A program made the position numbers and the translations under genes. Shown in pieces: positions 35,354-46,220 of a stretch of 64,000 bases of DNA (position 1 is the stretch's first letter; each line of letters begins with the position of its first letter). Under the pieces are notes generated by a model. The model was not told where the DNA came from. It searched no databases and saw only the letters and a program-made list of their open reading frames with translations. The DNA lies in NCBI GenBank assembly GCA_036867785.1, contig CP145409.1, forward strand, positions 434,001 to 498,000, in the 5' to 3' direction. The DNA comes from Plasmodiophora brassicae. Its lineage: Eukaryota > Endomyxa: Phytomyxea > Phytomyxea > Plasmodiophorida.

Positions 35354-36615
35354 ATGGAAGACGACGGTATCAGTTCCCGGCGCGCCAGTCGTGGCGTTGG
35401 CATTGCAGATCGCGAGAACATGCGTCCTATGCCGGATATATCTCGCCTGGTGTTCAACGAGCTGCCGCTGCCGACTTCGAGCCCCGTCCGTGCCTGGGCC
35501 CAATCGGTTACGGTGAAGCCGTTCCACGACGGTGTGGGTCTCGCTCGTCGACGACACGTGCTCGCATTGTCCGAATCCCAACTCTTTCGTGACTCGTTAG
35601 GATAGACGGAGAGCGGACGAAGATGAACGATACTCAACTCGCTACGCTGAGCTGTCAGGTAGCGAAACAATGAACCTGTAGGCCTGATCCGTCCCTAATT
35701 GTGGGTGCAGAATGGCAAACACAGCTGGAGGCATGGAAGCAGCGCATTGCTAACACGTACGAACAACGGAACCGGGAGCTGAAAGCCAGAGAACAAGCTC
35801 ACCGGGAGGAGGTTCGAATGCGTGATGCCGAGCTGCGTTCCCAGAAGGAGAAACTCGTTGACGAGCGCGACGCCCTTCGAGCCGACAAGGCCAAACTCGT
35901 CGAGCAGCGCTACATGACAAACTACCGTGCCGAGAAGCTGAAGGAGGCAGAGGCGCGCATTGCCGAACGCGAACGCCAATTCTCGGCTACCGAGAGCGCT
36001 CTCGAGGAGCGCTCCAGGCGGTTGGATGAGCGGGAGGCGCGCGTTGCCACACGCGAGGTTGATGTTGCGCTGAGAGAAACGGCCGCGATTGAGACCGAAA
36101 ACGCTGCTGCGTCCACAATGGCTAGCGCGCGGAAGCGCGAATCGGACCTGAACGACCGAGAAGCGCAACTGGAATGCCGCGAAAGGGAGGCCCGCGAGAT
36201 CGTCAGAGACTACGAGGGCAAGCTGGCCGGCCTCGTCGAAAGGGAGGAGGATCTCCGCCGACAGAGGGCCATATGCGAGGAACGCAATCGCCAAGTAGAC
36301 GACTTGGTGGCGCAGCTGGACGACCGCCTATCAGAAATCGCGGGCAGGGAGGCGGAAGTCGTCGCGCGCAACGAAGAACTCGACCGGTCGCTCGAGGAGG
36401 CTGACACCGACCTGAACGAACGGGAACGAGAACTGTCCAGGAGGGTCGCCACTCTGGAGGAGAAGGCGGCCGCCCAGGATGTACTGGCCAGAAGGCTGGC
36501 GAAGTGGAGCGAGGAGCTCCAGCTCCAGAGCGAGAAGATCGCCGCCCGCGAGACCGACGTGCAAAGTCGGGAAGCGCGCCTAGCCAGATATCTGTCGTCA
36601 TACGACGAATCATGA
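35354..36615 (+). CDS. Long coiled-coil protein, function unknown
   Basis: An N-terminal exon (from 35354, MEDDGISSRRASRGVGIADR) is followed after one or two small introns by an uninterrupted frame from about 35,711 to 36,615. That part, roughly 300 residues, is almost entirely charged heptad-type coiled coil, rich in E, R, A, L and K (for example RDAELRSQKEKLVDERDALR and EELQLQSEKIAARETDVQSR). The start region has phospho-site-like RRAS. Such rods occur in basal-body, septin-like and cytoskeletal proteins; I cannot assign a family. It sits upstream of the dynactin and Spc25 genes, but this may be chance. Splicing between 35,580 and 35,711 is uncertain. Confidence 0.7.
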
Positions 36616-36677
36616 GAGCGTAAACCTATCGTATCGGTTATACTAATATGGACCTATTTCACTGAGTTGCGCCAAAT

Positions 36678-37426
36678 ATGGAAGCGGCGGGCGATTTCGT
36701 TGATCGGGTGGCGTCGGCCGTCGCCTCGCCGGTCGTCATCGACCACTCTGCTTCGGTGCTGACCTCGTCGCGGAACGTTGTCAGCCGGCAAGCGGACCTG
36801 GCGTGTCCTGAACGGATCGTTGTCAGCGGATGCTCCATCATATGCAAGGGCGCCGTCATCCGGGCCGACCGCGCTGCCGTCAGCATTGGGCAGTACTGTC
36901 GAATTGGTGAGGGCGCCAAAGTGCAACCGGCAACGGCGCCGTCGGCGGATCCGTCCGACCGGAAGTACCTTCCATGTGCGATCCTCGACAACGTCATCAT
37001 TGAGCGGAACGCCACGGTGCAAGCGACGATGGTGGATTGCAACACGTCTGTTCGGGAGATCGAACTCGTCGCGGTTCGGCACTGCTGATTGGCTCGCCTA
37101 GGCATATCATGGAGGGTGCAATCGTCGGCGAGCGTTGCGTTATCGGGTCCGTATCCATGGCGATGGCATGCGGGCACGGCTCAGGTGTCAGCTGACGACG
37201 TGACGGTAGCCCCTGTTGCAGAGTGCTGCCCGGTGCCGTTGTTCCTCCCGATACCGTCGTGGCTCCCGGTACCGTCGTCGGGGGTCGCCCAGCGACGATC
37301 GTCGATTTCCTCCCGTCCGGATTCGCCATCGACTGGGCACGACACTGCAGGGACGACCATCGGCGAACGGTCGCTTCACGACACGAATCACTCCAGCCAA
37401 CAGCGCAGTCTGGATTACTCATATAA
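36678..37426 (+). CDS. DCTN5: Dynactin subunit p25 (DCTN5)
   Basis: p25 caps the pointed end of the dynactin complex, the dynein activator. It is a left-handed beta helix of hexapeptide repeats. The N-terminal segment SSRNVVSRQADLACPERIVV matches the p25 opening (KVSRQS, then the IVL.G strand). ICKGAVIRADRAAVSIGQYC, DNVIIERNATVQATMVDC and EGAIVGERCVIGS are hexapeptide strands. The end, VLPGAVVPPDTVVAPGTVVG, matches the family's TVLPPETVVPP turn, and a short alpha-helical tail follows. Two introns are needed, near 37,070-37,110 and 37,150-37,215; their exact sites are not resolved. The stop is 25 bp from the convergent Spc25 stop. Confidence 0.82.
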
Positions 37427-37451
37427 CACAGTGAATTCGAAGCGCACCGTC

Positions 37452-38165
37452 TCAGCGACGCTGTCCTGAGCGATCGGCCTCGAATGATTCCTGGAAACGC
37501 TTCCGCATGACCTGCACGAACCAGCTCAGGTCGTCGGTTGCGTTCAGTTCGGAGAGCAGGTCGGCAACGCCAGGGACAACAGGGTGACAGCTTTTGACGT
37601 CATACTTGCCGTCGGCGACGAGGATCGTGAAGCTGGCCGTACGATCGGCACGCGGCCCCAGCCCAGAGAACGTTAACCTCAAATCGGATCCGCTGCCGCC
37701 CTCCTCCTCGACGACCTCAAAGTCCAGCCCCAACCGCAGCTTGTACAATAGGATCATTTGCGATAAGGCTCGCAGATGCTGAACGTTCGCCTTGTGGATG
37801 TTCCCCACCTGCGCTTGTCGTTGCTCGAGGCGGCGTTCGGCGTCGATGCGCGATGTCTCGGCGCTTTCGACGCTTTTCGGCAGCGAACGGGCCTCAGAAT
37901 CCAGCTGCTGCCGTTTCGCCGAGCTGGCTGCCGCTTCGAGTTCCGCCATCTTGGCCGCACGCGCAGCAGATAGGGCCTCGTCCTGCAGGCGATTCTCGCG
38001 GTCGGTCAGCTCCGCCAGCACGTTCTCGTTGTTCGCGATCGTCGCGGCGTGCTGGCGACTGCGCGCCCGCATCGCCGCCTCCGTCGACGCGACGAACGCG
38101 TCAAACTTCTCGCGGAACGATCCCATGGACTCCTTGATCGCGAACGACGTCGCCTTCTCCGACAT
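37452..38165 (-). CDS. SPC25: Kinetochore protein Spc25 (Ndc80 complex)
   Basis: Spc25 pairs with Spc24 and anchors the Ndc80 complex to the inner kinetochore. The predicted protein is 237 residues, close to the family size, and intronless. Residues 15-140 form a long coiled coil (SFREKFDAFVASTEAAMRAR through RRLEQRQAQVGNIHKANVQ). The C-terminal globular RWD-like domain follows: LRALSQMILLYKLRLGLDFE, LRLTFSGLG, ADRTASFTILVADGKYDVKS and the ending DLLSELNATDDLSWFVQVMR with KRFQESF, which fits the Spc25 signature (Y.V..C.P, LN.T.DL..F...MR..F). I chose the ATG at 38165 (MSEKATSF); the frame is open to 38213. Kinetochore proteins diverge fast, so recognition here rests on the C-terminal pattern. 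Confidence 0.85.
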   Translation of the reverse strand: MSEKATSFAIKESMGSFREKFDAFVASTEAAMRARSRQHAATIANNENVLAELTDRENRLQDEALSAARAAKMAELEAAASSAKRQQLDSEARSLPKSVESAETSRIDAERRLEQRQAQVGNIHKANVQHLRALSQMILLYKLRLGLDFEVVEEEGGSGSDLRLTFSGLGPRADRTASFTILVADGKYDVKSCHPVVPGVADLLSELNATDDLSWFVQVMRKRFQESFEADRSGQRR

Positions 38166-38298
38166 GGGGCTGGCTGACCGGGTCTCGAACCCGTTCGAAC
38201 GCGGCCAAAACAAAACCCATGCGCAGGCCTGGCCCGCGCGGACTGGGGCGTTGGTGTTGCCCCCGTCCGGCTGACACGCCGATCTCTGACTGACCAGT

Positions 38299-38565
38299 GA
38301 CCACTGATCAGTCAGAACTGCAGCTCAGGCGACCACTGATCACTGATCAAAACTGCAGCCCAGGCGACCACTGATCACTGATCACTGATCAAAACTGCAG
38401 CTCAGGCGACCACTGATCACGGATCAGTCAGAACTGCAGCTCAGGCGATCACTGAGATCAGTCAGAACTGCAGCTCAGGCGATCACTGAGATCAGTCAGA
38501 ACTGCAGCTCAGGCGACAACTGATCACCGAGATCAGTGGCCTCCGGAGCTGCAGTTCTGTCGGTC
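38299..38565. repeat. Minisatellite with palindromic GATCACTGATCA-type units
   Basis: Six copies of a core AACTGCAGC(T/C)CAGGCGA start at about 38316, 38351, 38393, 38432, 38466 and 38500. The last three units are 34 bp; earlier spacings are 35, 42 and 39 bp because the GATCACT spacer is itself repeated. An inverted half-copy of the core (AGCTGCAGTTCTG) closes the array at about 38,549-38,562, so the tract can form a hairpin. It lies in the divergent region between Spc25 and the multi-span gene. Confidence 0.92.
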
Positions 38566-38839
38566 TGATTTCGGTCTTCTTCAGGTCCCTCGTGTTCATT
38601 GCGAGGGTCGCGTTGGCGGCGGGGCACGGGCGCCGACGTTGTTTGGCATTCGATGACGGCCGGCGTGGGGATGACGTGCAGGATCTATGCAGGCAAGCAT
38701 CCGGGTCGTCGTAGATATTTGGCGAGTTCCGCCATGGACTTGCAGCACGCGCCGAGGGCGACGAATCTGTGCCTCAGCAATCGCTAATTGACAGGTGCGG
38801 TCAGCGCGTTATGAAGAACGCCGTTCGGCGAGGTCAGTT

Positions 38840-41800
38840 ATGGACAGCGTCGTGGCCGATTTCTTCGCCAACGTGTGTCCCGCAGGCTGGGCGGTGGCCC
38901 CCCAGTTCGGGCGGGCGAAACGGAATCCGCCCGTCGATTTCCAGTTTCCTGTATGCGCTGTTGGCAAGAAGACTAGTTAGTTTTCCAATGTTGTGGTTTG
39001 CCAGACCACTGGAAACTGAACGGTCGGGATCGCGTGTAGGCGGGTCGAGCACAGATCCGTTCCAGCAGCTCGCGCTCTTCGAGATTCTGATCGATTTCTT
39101 TCAAATGGTGTCGATTCTCATTCCATTCATCATGGCTTACCCGAGCTCGTCCTTCGCATTCGTCTACCTGCCGGCTCTTCGTGTCTTTGGCTTATATTTT
39201 GAAGATTTGCTGCCCGCCTCGGCCAATCTCGCCATCTTCTACGTCCTGGTCATCGCGATGTCTGCTTTAACAGGGATCGCAGCACTCATCTGTAGTTCAT
39301 TATCATACCGTCGTCTGTTCGTAAACCTCAATGGTGCATGTACAGGTCGCGACGTCGATACTGCCCTATCGATACCTGGCCTACCGGCACTTCGACCGCT
39401 GAAAACGGCTACGAATCAGGTGTCGATTCTGTTCGGCATCATGTCGTTCCTATACCTTCCAACGGCAAGATATGCGCTCGAAGTCGTATATGAATCACAT
39501 CACTTCTTCAATGGGGCTCCACTGGCCAGGTAAACATTGTCGTGACGTCATTTTATGAGCGGCAAGGTGAACCTTTGCCTTCAACAGCATTGTTGTCGGC
39601 GGAGTCACATCGTTCGCTGCCCTAGTGCTGTACCTCATCGCATTCCCGCACATCATTCAGAACGCTGTTGAGCGGCACCGGCCCATGGCCATTCCAGTCG
39701 ACAAATCGATCGAGGCCTCTGAGCTGATCGCCATGGAAGAGCAAAAGGCAGCGGTAACGTTGCTGTTTGCACGAGGCAGTACATCAGATGGTGAAGTCGT
39801 TTCCCGTAGATCGAGTATAGTCATCGCGTCATTGAAGATGACTACCCGTTAAAGTTCCTGTACGCGCCTTACTCGGCGTGGTGCGCCCAGTCCAAACCCT
39901 ACATGCTACGCGTCAAGCTGCTTGGCGTCATCTTGGGCAATGTTTGCGTTTGGTCGGGGGCGGTCCGTTTCCCAGTCAGACCGTACAGAGGTATCGCGAT
40001 GATAACTGACACGGTTGCTTAGATGCCGGCTCTGTCGTATCTTACCGGGGTGGGCCTAGTCATGGTCGTCGGTTACTGGACGTCAGCCGAATTCCGTCGC
40101 TCGCGGTACTCGGATCCCAGCCTGGATACTCTTCACATGCGGTTGCGCGTTTGCGCCCTCGCCATCACTGCAATTGTGCTTCTGGACAGTGGCGGACAGT
40201 CGATCGAGTTCCTGTTTGGGGTTATCCTAATTTGCGTCGAACTGTATTGTGCTGTGCAAATGGTGGCCAATGCCCTTCTGCGGTACGTGCAATGCCTGCT
40301 GTAATCAGGTGCCTGGATAATGAAGTTGCGGTTTCTGTACGCAGGGTACGACCTTTGATTCGCCGTCACTTTCGACGCCGCCTGACGTGCACCTTGACGA
40401 AGTCAATGGCACCTGTCGGCGACTACGCTGTGTTTGACGCTGACTTCAACCCCGAGAGTCATCGCATGCTGCGAATCTGGAACGAATTCTGGGACTTGTA
40501 TCTGTTCGACGACGAGTCGAGGAGACGTGAGCAGCAGAGGGGAAGGATGCGCGTTCCGGATATATCGCGTGCCCTGTATAGTAATTCCATCTTCCATCGC
40601 GATATCACGGAACCGGCGCGACCATTACCTGTACCGTCTTTGGAAGTTCGCGCCCTGGAGAACATGGTCGAATGCTCTACACCGTGTCGTGCTTGAGCGC
40701 GTGTACTGACAGACTGCTTTGTACAGGTTGTGGCGGACGACCTGTCAAACTTCCAGACGCTGATCGACATCACAACGGACAAGGACATGCACGATAACTT
40801 GTTGCTAGTCATGAGGCACTTGCACGGTCCAAACGTGTATTGGGCAATGGATGGCGGCAAATCCAAGACAATGTTCGGAACGTTGCACATTCGTACAACA
40901 CCTCTGCAAGTTGAGCTCCACTACGAAGACTGCGATGACGTAGTCGTCTTCGACATTGGCAAGGTAAGCATCCGCTGTTCGCGTTCCAGCACGCTGACGC
41001 GGATTGGAACATTCAGGGGAAGAGTATTGGAGAACGACCGAAACTTCGCGACCTGCTTCAGGCGAACCATCGCGACGTTATCGTAGAACGCAGACGCATC
41101 CGCTCTATGCTGAAAGCCATGGACGGGTTCCCCTGTCGGACGCTGTTTCGTCGAGCGATCAGCGTCGCGGTCGGGCTCAGACGCGATCATGAGGACGTGC
41201 AGTTCACGTTTCGCAGTGGTATCATACGCTTGCTCCCGAACAACAAGAACACGAGCTTGCTGTCGTCGTTCCAGTGTTTCATCGAGTACCGGGATGGCAC
41301 TGGGACGGACCGCAGTGGTCGGAGCCATAAGTTTCCGACGTATCTGGCGTCGATCCACGACCTCGGCATTTCGTGGCAGTTCAACGTGAACTCGGCTTTG
41401 CTGGCGTTCTTTCAGGACAACTGGGTACCACAGCACTCCCTGCTGTCCGCCATCATGCTGGAGCAGCAATCCCGAATCAATGACCTGCGAACCATCTGGA
41501 TCAATTACCAGTTCCAGAGGAAGCATTCCATTCTATCACCAGAATTCTGGGTTTGCTCACAGAGGGTACCCATGGCCGCAAGAAGGGCTCATGGATGGTG
41601 TGTTTCGTCAGGCGTTCGTCTACAATAACGGGTCGTTATCGAAAGCCAACCTGCTTGCGATTATCGCGGCAGAGATCGACGATACGAGCAGCCATTGGAA
41701 CACGCCTGCTGAAGCTCAGCGTCTCAAAGACATCGCAGACATCGACATGCTTTATGAGCGGTACGGCCATTCGTGGGACCCAGATGGCGCGCTTTGTGAA

Positions 41801-42323
41801 TCTGACTCTAACCCCACACAAAGGCTCGCCTATTTTGATTGCGACGTTGGCGTTTCGTACTGGTTCTGCTTCTGGCACGACCTATGGGTTGCGAATTTCG
41901 ACGCCGAGCAATTTCGTTCTGGTCCGATGCTGGATTGCTACCAGTCGTCGGCAATCGCATATCGCCCGGTTAGGAATCGCGTGGTTGTGTCCAAATCGTA
42001 TGCCATATCGTAAAACATGGTTCGTCAGGTGCCGGAAACGGAGCTGCTTCGTGACCTGACGGCGGCACGTCTCGTTGCTGACGACGCATCTCCGAATGGC
42101 ACCTCATTGACGTTGATCGACATCCTTTGTGGAGTAGGTACGTACACTACGGGCAGTGATCTCGTGTATCCCACCTGCTGAGCGTCTCTTCAGAAACGTC
42201 TAACAGGCTCCAGATACCGCCTGCGATGATAACGCGGCTGTACAAGCGCATGAGTGATCTTGAAAAGTCGTCCGTCGAGATCGATCCGGACCACGAAGAC
42301 GACGGTACTGAAGCCGCACCATA
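38840..42323 (+). CDS. Orphan multi-pass membrane protein with large soluble C-terminus
   Basis: About eleven exons encoding roughly 950-1,000 residues. Exon 1 (ATG at 38840) contains NVCPAGWAVAPQFG. Six to eight hydrophobic spans follow between about 39,070 and 40,300: EILIDFFQMVSILIPFIMAY, LAIFYVLVIAMSALTGIAAL, QVSILFGIMSFLYLP, VVGGVTSFAALVLYLIAFPH, SYLTGVGLVMVVGYW, CALAITAIVLLDSG and FLFGVILICVELYCAVQMVA. A soluble half follows: MLRIWNEFWDLYLFDDESRR (about 40,475), FQTLIDITTDKDMHDNLLLV, NHRDVIVERRRIRSMLKAM, KFPTYLASIHDLGISWQFNV, LAYFDCDVGVSYWFCFWHDL and an acidic end stopping at 42,323. I recognise no catalytic domain. The topology suggests a receptor or channel-like protein; function is not assignable. 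Whether the last two exons (about 42,032-42,323) belong here is inferred. Confidence 0.65.
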
Positions 42324-43351
42324 ACGTTTGCATGCGTTGCTCATGATAGGTGCTATAGCTGCTGGGGGTGGCGTCGGCCACGCCGCTCGGGTAGACCCTG
42401 ACGACGACCCTGTCGCTGTTGACGTCAATCAAGCGGCTCGTCGTGTGAAAACCAAACAGCCAGCCGGAAAAGGCATTTCAGTTCGGTAAACCTGCAGACT
42501 CATCAGATCGCATCGTCACGGTCTGAGCTTTGGACTCAGAGCGAAATTGCTACTCGATGACCAGATCCTGACAGCATTTTCGTCATGTCGGTCCTTCTTC
42601 GACCCTTTGATCAAGGAAGGGAGCCGCTTCGACAACTTCTGTGCCTCAGAACGAGAGCAGCTTTGCACCGCATTCACCTTGGAACCGTTTGTTAACGGCC
42701 CCAACGTTGTCCTGACAGTTAACGACCAGCACAAAGAATCAAAGGCCGCCTTGCGGTCTATCGTGGTTGTGCCGGCGCAAACCGTTCATGAACAAGACGC
42801 TGCCAAATCAGCATGATCCCTTGGAATCCAATCGTGTTCTTCGCTAACTATACAAAACGGGTGTCGTATCCTGCATGTAGAGATGGGGATTGCCATCCTG
42901 TGTATGCACGCTGTGGTCGTCATTCTACGACGTCAACATCAGCCAGGGGACGCGCCTCAACTGCGCGAAATGACGGATGTCAGTTGGTGGATACGACATT
43001 ACAGCAGGACGAACGTCGCCGAGGCGTTGCAGCCGGACGGCGCACATGTCCTGATCAGCGTCCGACATGACGCATGCTGGAGAGGGCATTCCCGACACAT
43101 ACAAGGACGCGTTGCATAAAGCAAACCGAGGTTCCAACAAGACTGCGTTAAGTGTACGGGTCGCTCAGTCGTCTGGCATCACCGACCCACTTAGCAGCCT
43201 CGATCCACCATCATCAGGCACGACCTCGCGCTGAAGTGCAGCCTAACCTGGACAATGGAATCGACGCAGCAGGCTGATCTCGGTCGTCAAAATTCCCAGA
43301 CGCGTCGGATCCTGACTGTATCGTTGACAAATACGAATACGTCCGGCAAAC
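42324..43351. other. Region with possible exons of an unassigned gene
   Basis: Several plus-strand fragments look coding but show no family: 42343-42489 (DPDDDPVAVDVNQAARRVKT, then stop), about 42541-42816 (ILTAFSSCRSFFDPLIKEGS through LEPFVNGPNVVLTVNDQHKE) and about 43,080-43,240 (GIPDTYKDALHKANRG and a serine/proline-rich end with stop). Joined by small introns they could be one hypothetical gene of about 250 residues. I cannot fix its start or splice sites. The minus strand shows nothing convincing. Confidence 0.4.
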
Positions 43352-43976
43352 TCATTCGTCCCATGACATCTTGGCGCCACTGAAATCCTGCGAAAGCAGC
43401 TTGGACGCCAGGTCCAACATGGCGTGCTTCTGCTTGTCGTGGAAATGACCGCAATTTGCCAGGTCGGATTTCAGATCGGTAAACGTCTTCTGCAAGATCT
43501 CCGGGTACTGCTCCCCAGGGGTCATCTCCACCTATGTAGGTTCGCGCAGCAGATTAGCGCCGCGCCCACGACAGGCAAGGATATCGAATACAGACCGTGT
43601 CCCACTCAGGCCAGCGCCTTTGCCATCGCTTCTTGTAGAACTCTTCATGCTCCTTCACGTTGGTCGGGATCGGGGGCGGAAGGGAAGCGATTGCTTTCTC
43701 CAGCGCCATCGACGGCGTCAAATTCGCATCCTCAGCGTCACCGTCGCGAGCCCTCGCAACCCCAAACTTGTCGACTGGGACGACTTTATCCACGTCCTCA
43801 TCCACCTCTCCTCCGTCTTCAGCCGTCGCCGTCTTTAGCTTCATCGTCGGCCGGCTGGCTCGTCCATCACGCCCGCCCCAGCCACCACCACCACGACCAC
43901 GGCCACGACGGCCGCGCCCTGCGCCCCCGCCCCGCGACAGGTACCGGACCGCCTGCCGCCCACCACCAATCATCGT
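43352..43976 (-). CDS. RGG-box protein with conserved-looking C-terminal helices, function unknown
   Basis: Two exons joined by an intron of about 60 nt (exon 1 ending GPEWDT-like PEWDT near 43,595; exon 2 starting VEMTPGEQYPEIL near 43,530). The ATG at 43976 opens MIGGGRQAVRYLSRGGGAGR, an arginine/glycine-rich tract typical of RNA-binding RGG boxes, continuing through RGRRGRGRGGGGWGG. A linker with acidic patches follows, then EEFYKKRWQRRWPEWD and a helical end, FTDLKSDLANCGHFHDKQKH and LDLASKLLSQDFSG, stopping at 43,352. It might be a mitochondrial or nucleolar RNA-associated protein; the N-terminus could also be a basic targeting sequence. No family was recognised. Confidence 0.65.
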
Positions 43977-44351
43977 CGTGAGTTGACCCGAACGGGTCCC
44001 CCACGTCAACTCCGCGACAGGAGCGCGCTCGAACTGCTCCTTGTTCTGCGCTTGTCGGCGCGAACTCTCAGCGCCACACTGTCCGCGGCACACATGCAGC
44101 TCCCACTGCACACGCGCAAGTCAATGTGGGTCGCGCCGGCACGCCCATCCAGCGTGCTGGCCCTGTGCAGCTAAAACCTGCTTTGCGCCAGTCCTCTTAA
44201 CGGAACGCGATCGTTGTATTGTGGGAAATGCTATCCACAGATGAAGGTGTGCGCCGCCTCAGGCGGGAGGTCGTCACCATGCAGGACGATACTTATTATA
44301 CTACTATTACGGGACAGATGGCATTGACAAGCGTGGCGGGAATAAATAGGG
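43977..44351. other. Intergenic region
   Basis: About 375 bp between the RGG gene and the phosphodiesterase, both on minus. It should hold the RGG gene promoter. No separate gene is seen; frames open here are extensions of neighbours. Confidence 0.45.
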
Positions 44352-45335
44352 CTATGCGGTCCAGGTGGCGATATTGTCCTGCAAGGAGGCCAAGCAGTTC
44401 GACGCGCGTGGCCATGTGTCCGATAGGATCTGAAATGTGGGCAGGGCGATGTTCTGGCAGAAGCGGACCGTCGTCTCCTTGCTGAATGGTTCGACGCGCG
44501 ACTCGCCGCGAATCTCGTCGTGTAGCGCCTGCGACCATTTCGCGGCGATACGCGCTGGGCGGCAGACGTTCGAGATGTCGGCGCAGCGAATCACGAGTTG
44601 CATCAGCATGGCTGGCATCGTCGCATCGAACCGCTGCCGCCATTGACCTTCCAGGCCGATGTTCGTCGCCAGGATGCATTCAATGATCTGGGCGCGGACG
44701 ACGTTCGGCTCGTCAACGTTCCTGAGGATGGCCGGATGGTTCGACAGGAGGCGATCGGCCTGAATGGCGTGGTGCAACTCCAGGTTCACATCGACGGGCA
44801 GGGCTCGAAGCGACGGATGGTCCAGGTCATGGACCAGCGCCGACACCAGGATGACGATCAGGCACCTGGGCGTCAGGCTGCTGATCGCGTCACCCTGCAT
44901 GACGATATGCAACGCCATCTGGAAGACGTCGACCGCGTGGTGGAAGTTGTGGTACGCGTTCGCGTCATGGTACCCACGGCGGATATCGGCGAGGAACGCG
45001 ACCAAGGCGCTGGCGTCGATGGCGAACATGTCCAGCAGCTGCAGGTCCCGAAACCGGTCGACAACGCCCGCGATGAGGCTGTCGGCGTCTAGCGATAATG
45101 AGTCGAAATCGAGGCCGTACGACAGCGGGTTACTAGCCGCCGCTTGACGGCAAGCCGTGCGCCATTCGGCGTACGATTCGCCAGGCGGTGTCTGCGCCCG
45201 GATCAGCTGGAACTGGCACCACCGACGAACGTCGACGGTGGATTTGTACGGCAACTCGACGGCAATAGCGTTACGTCTTCGGGTGTTGTTGGCGAACTTG
45301 GTGATCGAGGACGCGCTTGGTGCGCGTTGGCTCAT
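44352..45335 (-). CDS. 3',5'-cyclic-nucleotide phosphodiesterase (PDE class I)
   Basis: The enzyme hydrolyses cAMP or cGMP. The 327-residue protein is nearly only the catalytic domain. The signature HNxxHA occurs as YHNFHHAVDVFQMALH (about residue 135). The metal-binding HD is in VSALVHDLDHPSL, and the second aspartate is in VIRCADISNVCRP. The helices between (LLSNHPAILRNVDEPNVVRA) also fit. The usual glycine in HDxDHPG is serine here. The frame is open up to 45530, but I chose the ATG at 45335 (MSQRAPSAS) because the upstream part has no domain character. There is no recognisable GAF, PAS or membrane segment, so this is a short cytosolic form. Substrate preference (cAMP or cGMP) cannot be read. 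Confidence 0.87.
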   Translation of the reverse strand: MSQRAPSASSITKFANNTRRRNAIAVELPYKSTVDVRRWCQFQLIRAQTPPGESYAEWRTACRQAAASNPLSYGLDFDSLSLDADSLIAGVVDRFRDLQLLDMFAIDASALVAFLADIRRGYHDANAYHNFHHAVDVFQMALHIVMQGDAISSLTPRCLIVILVSALVHDLDHPSLRALPVDVNLELHHAIQADRLLSNHPAILRNVDEPNVVRAQIIECILATNIGLEGQWRQRFDATMPAMLMQLVIRCADISNVCRPARIAAKWSQALHDEIRGESRVEPFSKETTVRFCQNIALPTFQILSDTWPRASNCLASLQDNIATWTA

Positions 45336-45764
45336 GGTTAATAGCGTTGTGGCGACGGGCGATCGCCCGGTACACTCGGCGACCCCCATGACTGGACCCG
45401 GCCCACCACCGACCCGAGTGTGATTCACGTCGCGTGACGCAACCGATAAGTGGACCCGCGCGACGTCCCTGTTAGCAGGCCGCGGCGAGACTTGTGTGGC
45501 AGGGGAGCACGCTCCGTATAGTCTGCGCAACGCGCACGCGCAAATGACGTGGCACGCCGGACGAATTCGTTGGGTCTGGCTCTGCTCCCTCTAAAATTAG
45601 AAATGCGCGGCCTCCACGCAGTTTACTCGGGGCCGCCACCGTTGCCGGTTTTACAGTGCCTTAAGGTCCGCCGGGATGTTTGCTGTCTCGTCGAAAACCT
45701 CGACGGGGTTGGCGGCCGAAAGAAGTTCGCTGTCTTTATTTCTGGTGGCCGACCGATGGCGTGC
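45336..45764. other. Intergenic region
   Basis: About 430 bp upstream of the phosphodiesterase and downstream of the small membrane protein gene. A plus-strand frame at 45549-46013 is a shadow of the membrane-protein gene. Nothing else is seen. Confidence 0.45.
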
Positions 45765-46220
45765 TCACTGGGGGAGCCCTTCGGCTGCAAGTTGCTTCCG
45801 GAAGGAGTGCAGCGGGAACGTGTAGAAGATGGACAGGACGGTGGGGACCAGGATCCCGTAGATCTTGTCGCCGACGAAGTTCATCTTGGGCAGCATGGCG
45901 ATGATGAACGCGGCGATGCTGGTGAGGATAGCCAGTATCTTCACCCATTTGCTGACCAAGGCCAACTTCGACACGCGCGCGCAGACGGTGACGAAGGTGA
46001 GGACGGCGGATAGGAAGAACACTGCAGACGATGCGATCAACATGTACATCAAAGGCTCGATCGTGTGCGTTCCCGATAGCTTGTCGCGCGTGTCGCTGTC
46101 CCAGATATGGAGCAGCAGGTACATGCTGGCCAGGACGCCAAAGAGGTCGACCAGCCCCCCGATCAGGACGTCGGTCTCCAGCGGCCAGCAGCACAGGCAC
46201 GAGCGCGGGCCCTTCGCCAT
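45765..46220 (-). CDS. Small four-span membrane protein, unknown
   Basis: A single exon of 151 residues. After a cysteine-containing start (SCLCCWP) four hydrophobic segments are visible: about residues 18-40 (VLIGGLVDLFGVLASMYLLL), 56-82 (PLMYMLIASSAVFFLSAVLT), 90-113 (VSKWVKILAILTSIAAFIIA) and 118-138 (GDKIYGILVPTVLSIFYTF). It ends in a short charged tail. The layout resembles tetraspan proteins of unknown role found in many protists; no motif ties it to a family. It could be an ER or endosomal protein. Confidence 0.65.
   Translation of the reverse strand: MAKGPRSCLCCWPLETDVLIGGLVDLFGVLASMYLLLHIWDSDTRDKLSGTHTIEPLMYMLIASSAVFFLSAVLTFVTVCARVSKLALVSKWVKILAILTSIAAFIIAMLPKMNFVGDKIYGILVPTVLSIFYTFPLHSFRKQLAAEGLPQ

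Noticed and set aside
35695-36294. 199-codon minus-strand frame
   Set aside because: It is the antisense of the coiled-coil rod; regular heptads leave long open frames on the opposite strand.
38299-38565. CRISPR-like array
   Set aside because: Units repeat with little unique spacer, the spacer itself is repeated, and the sequence is eukaryotic. It is a minisatellite.
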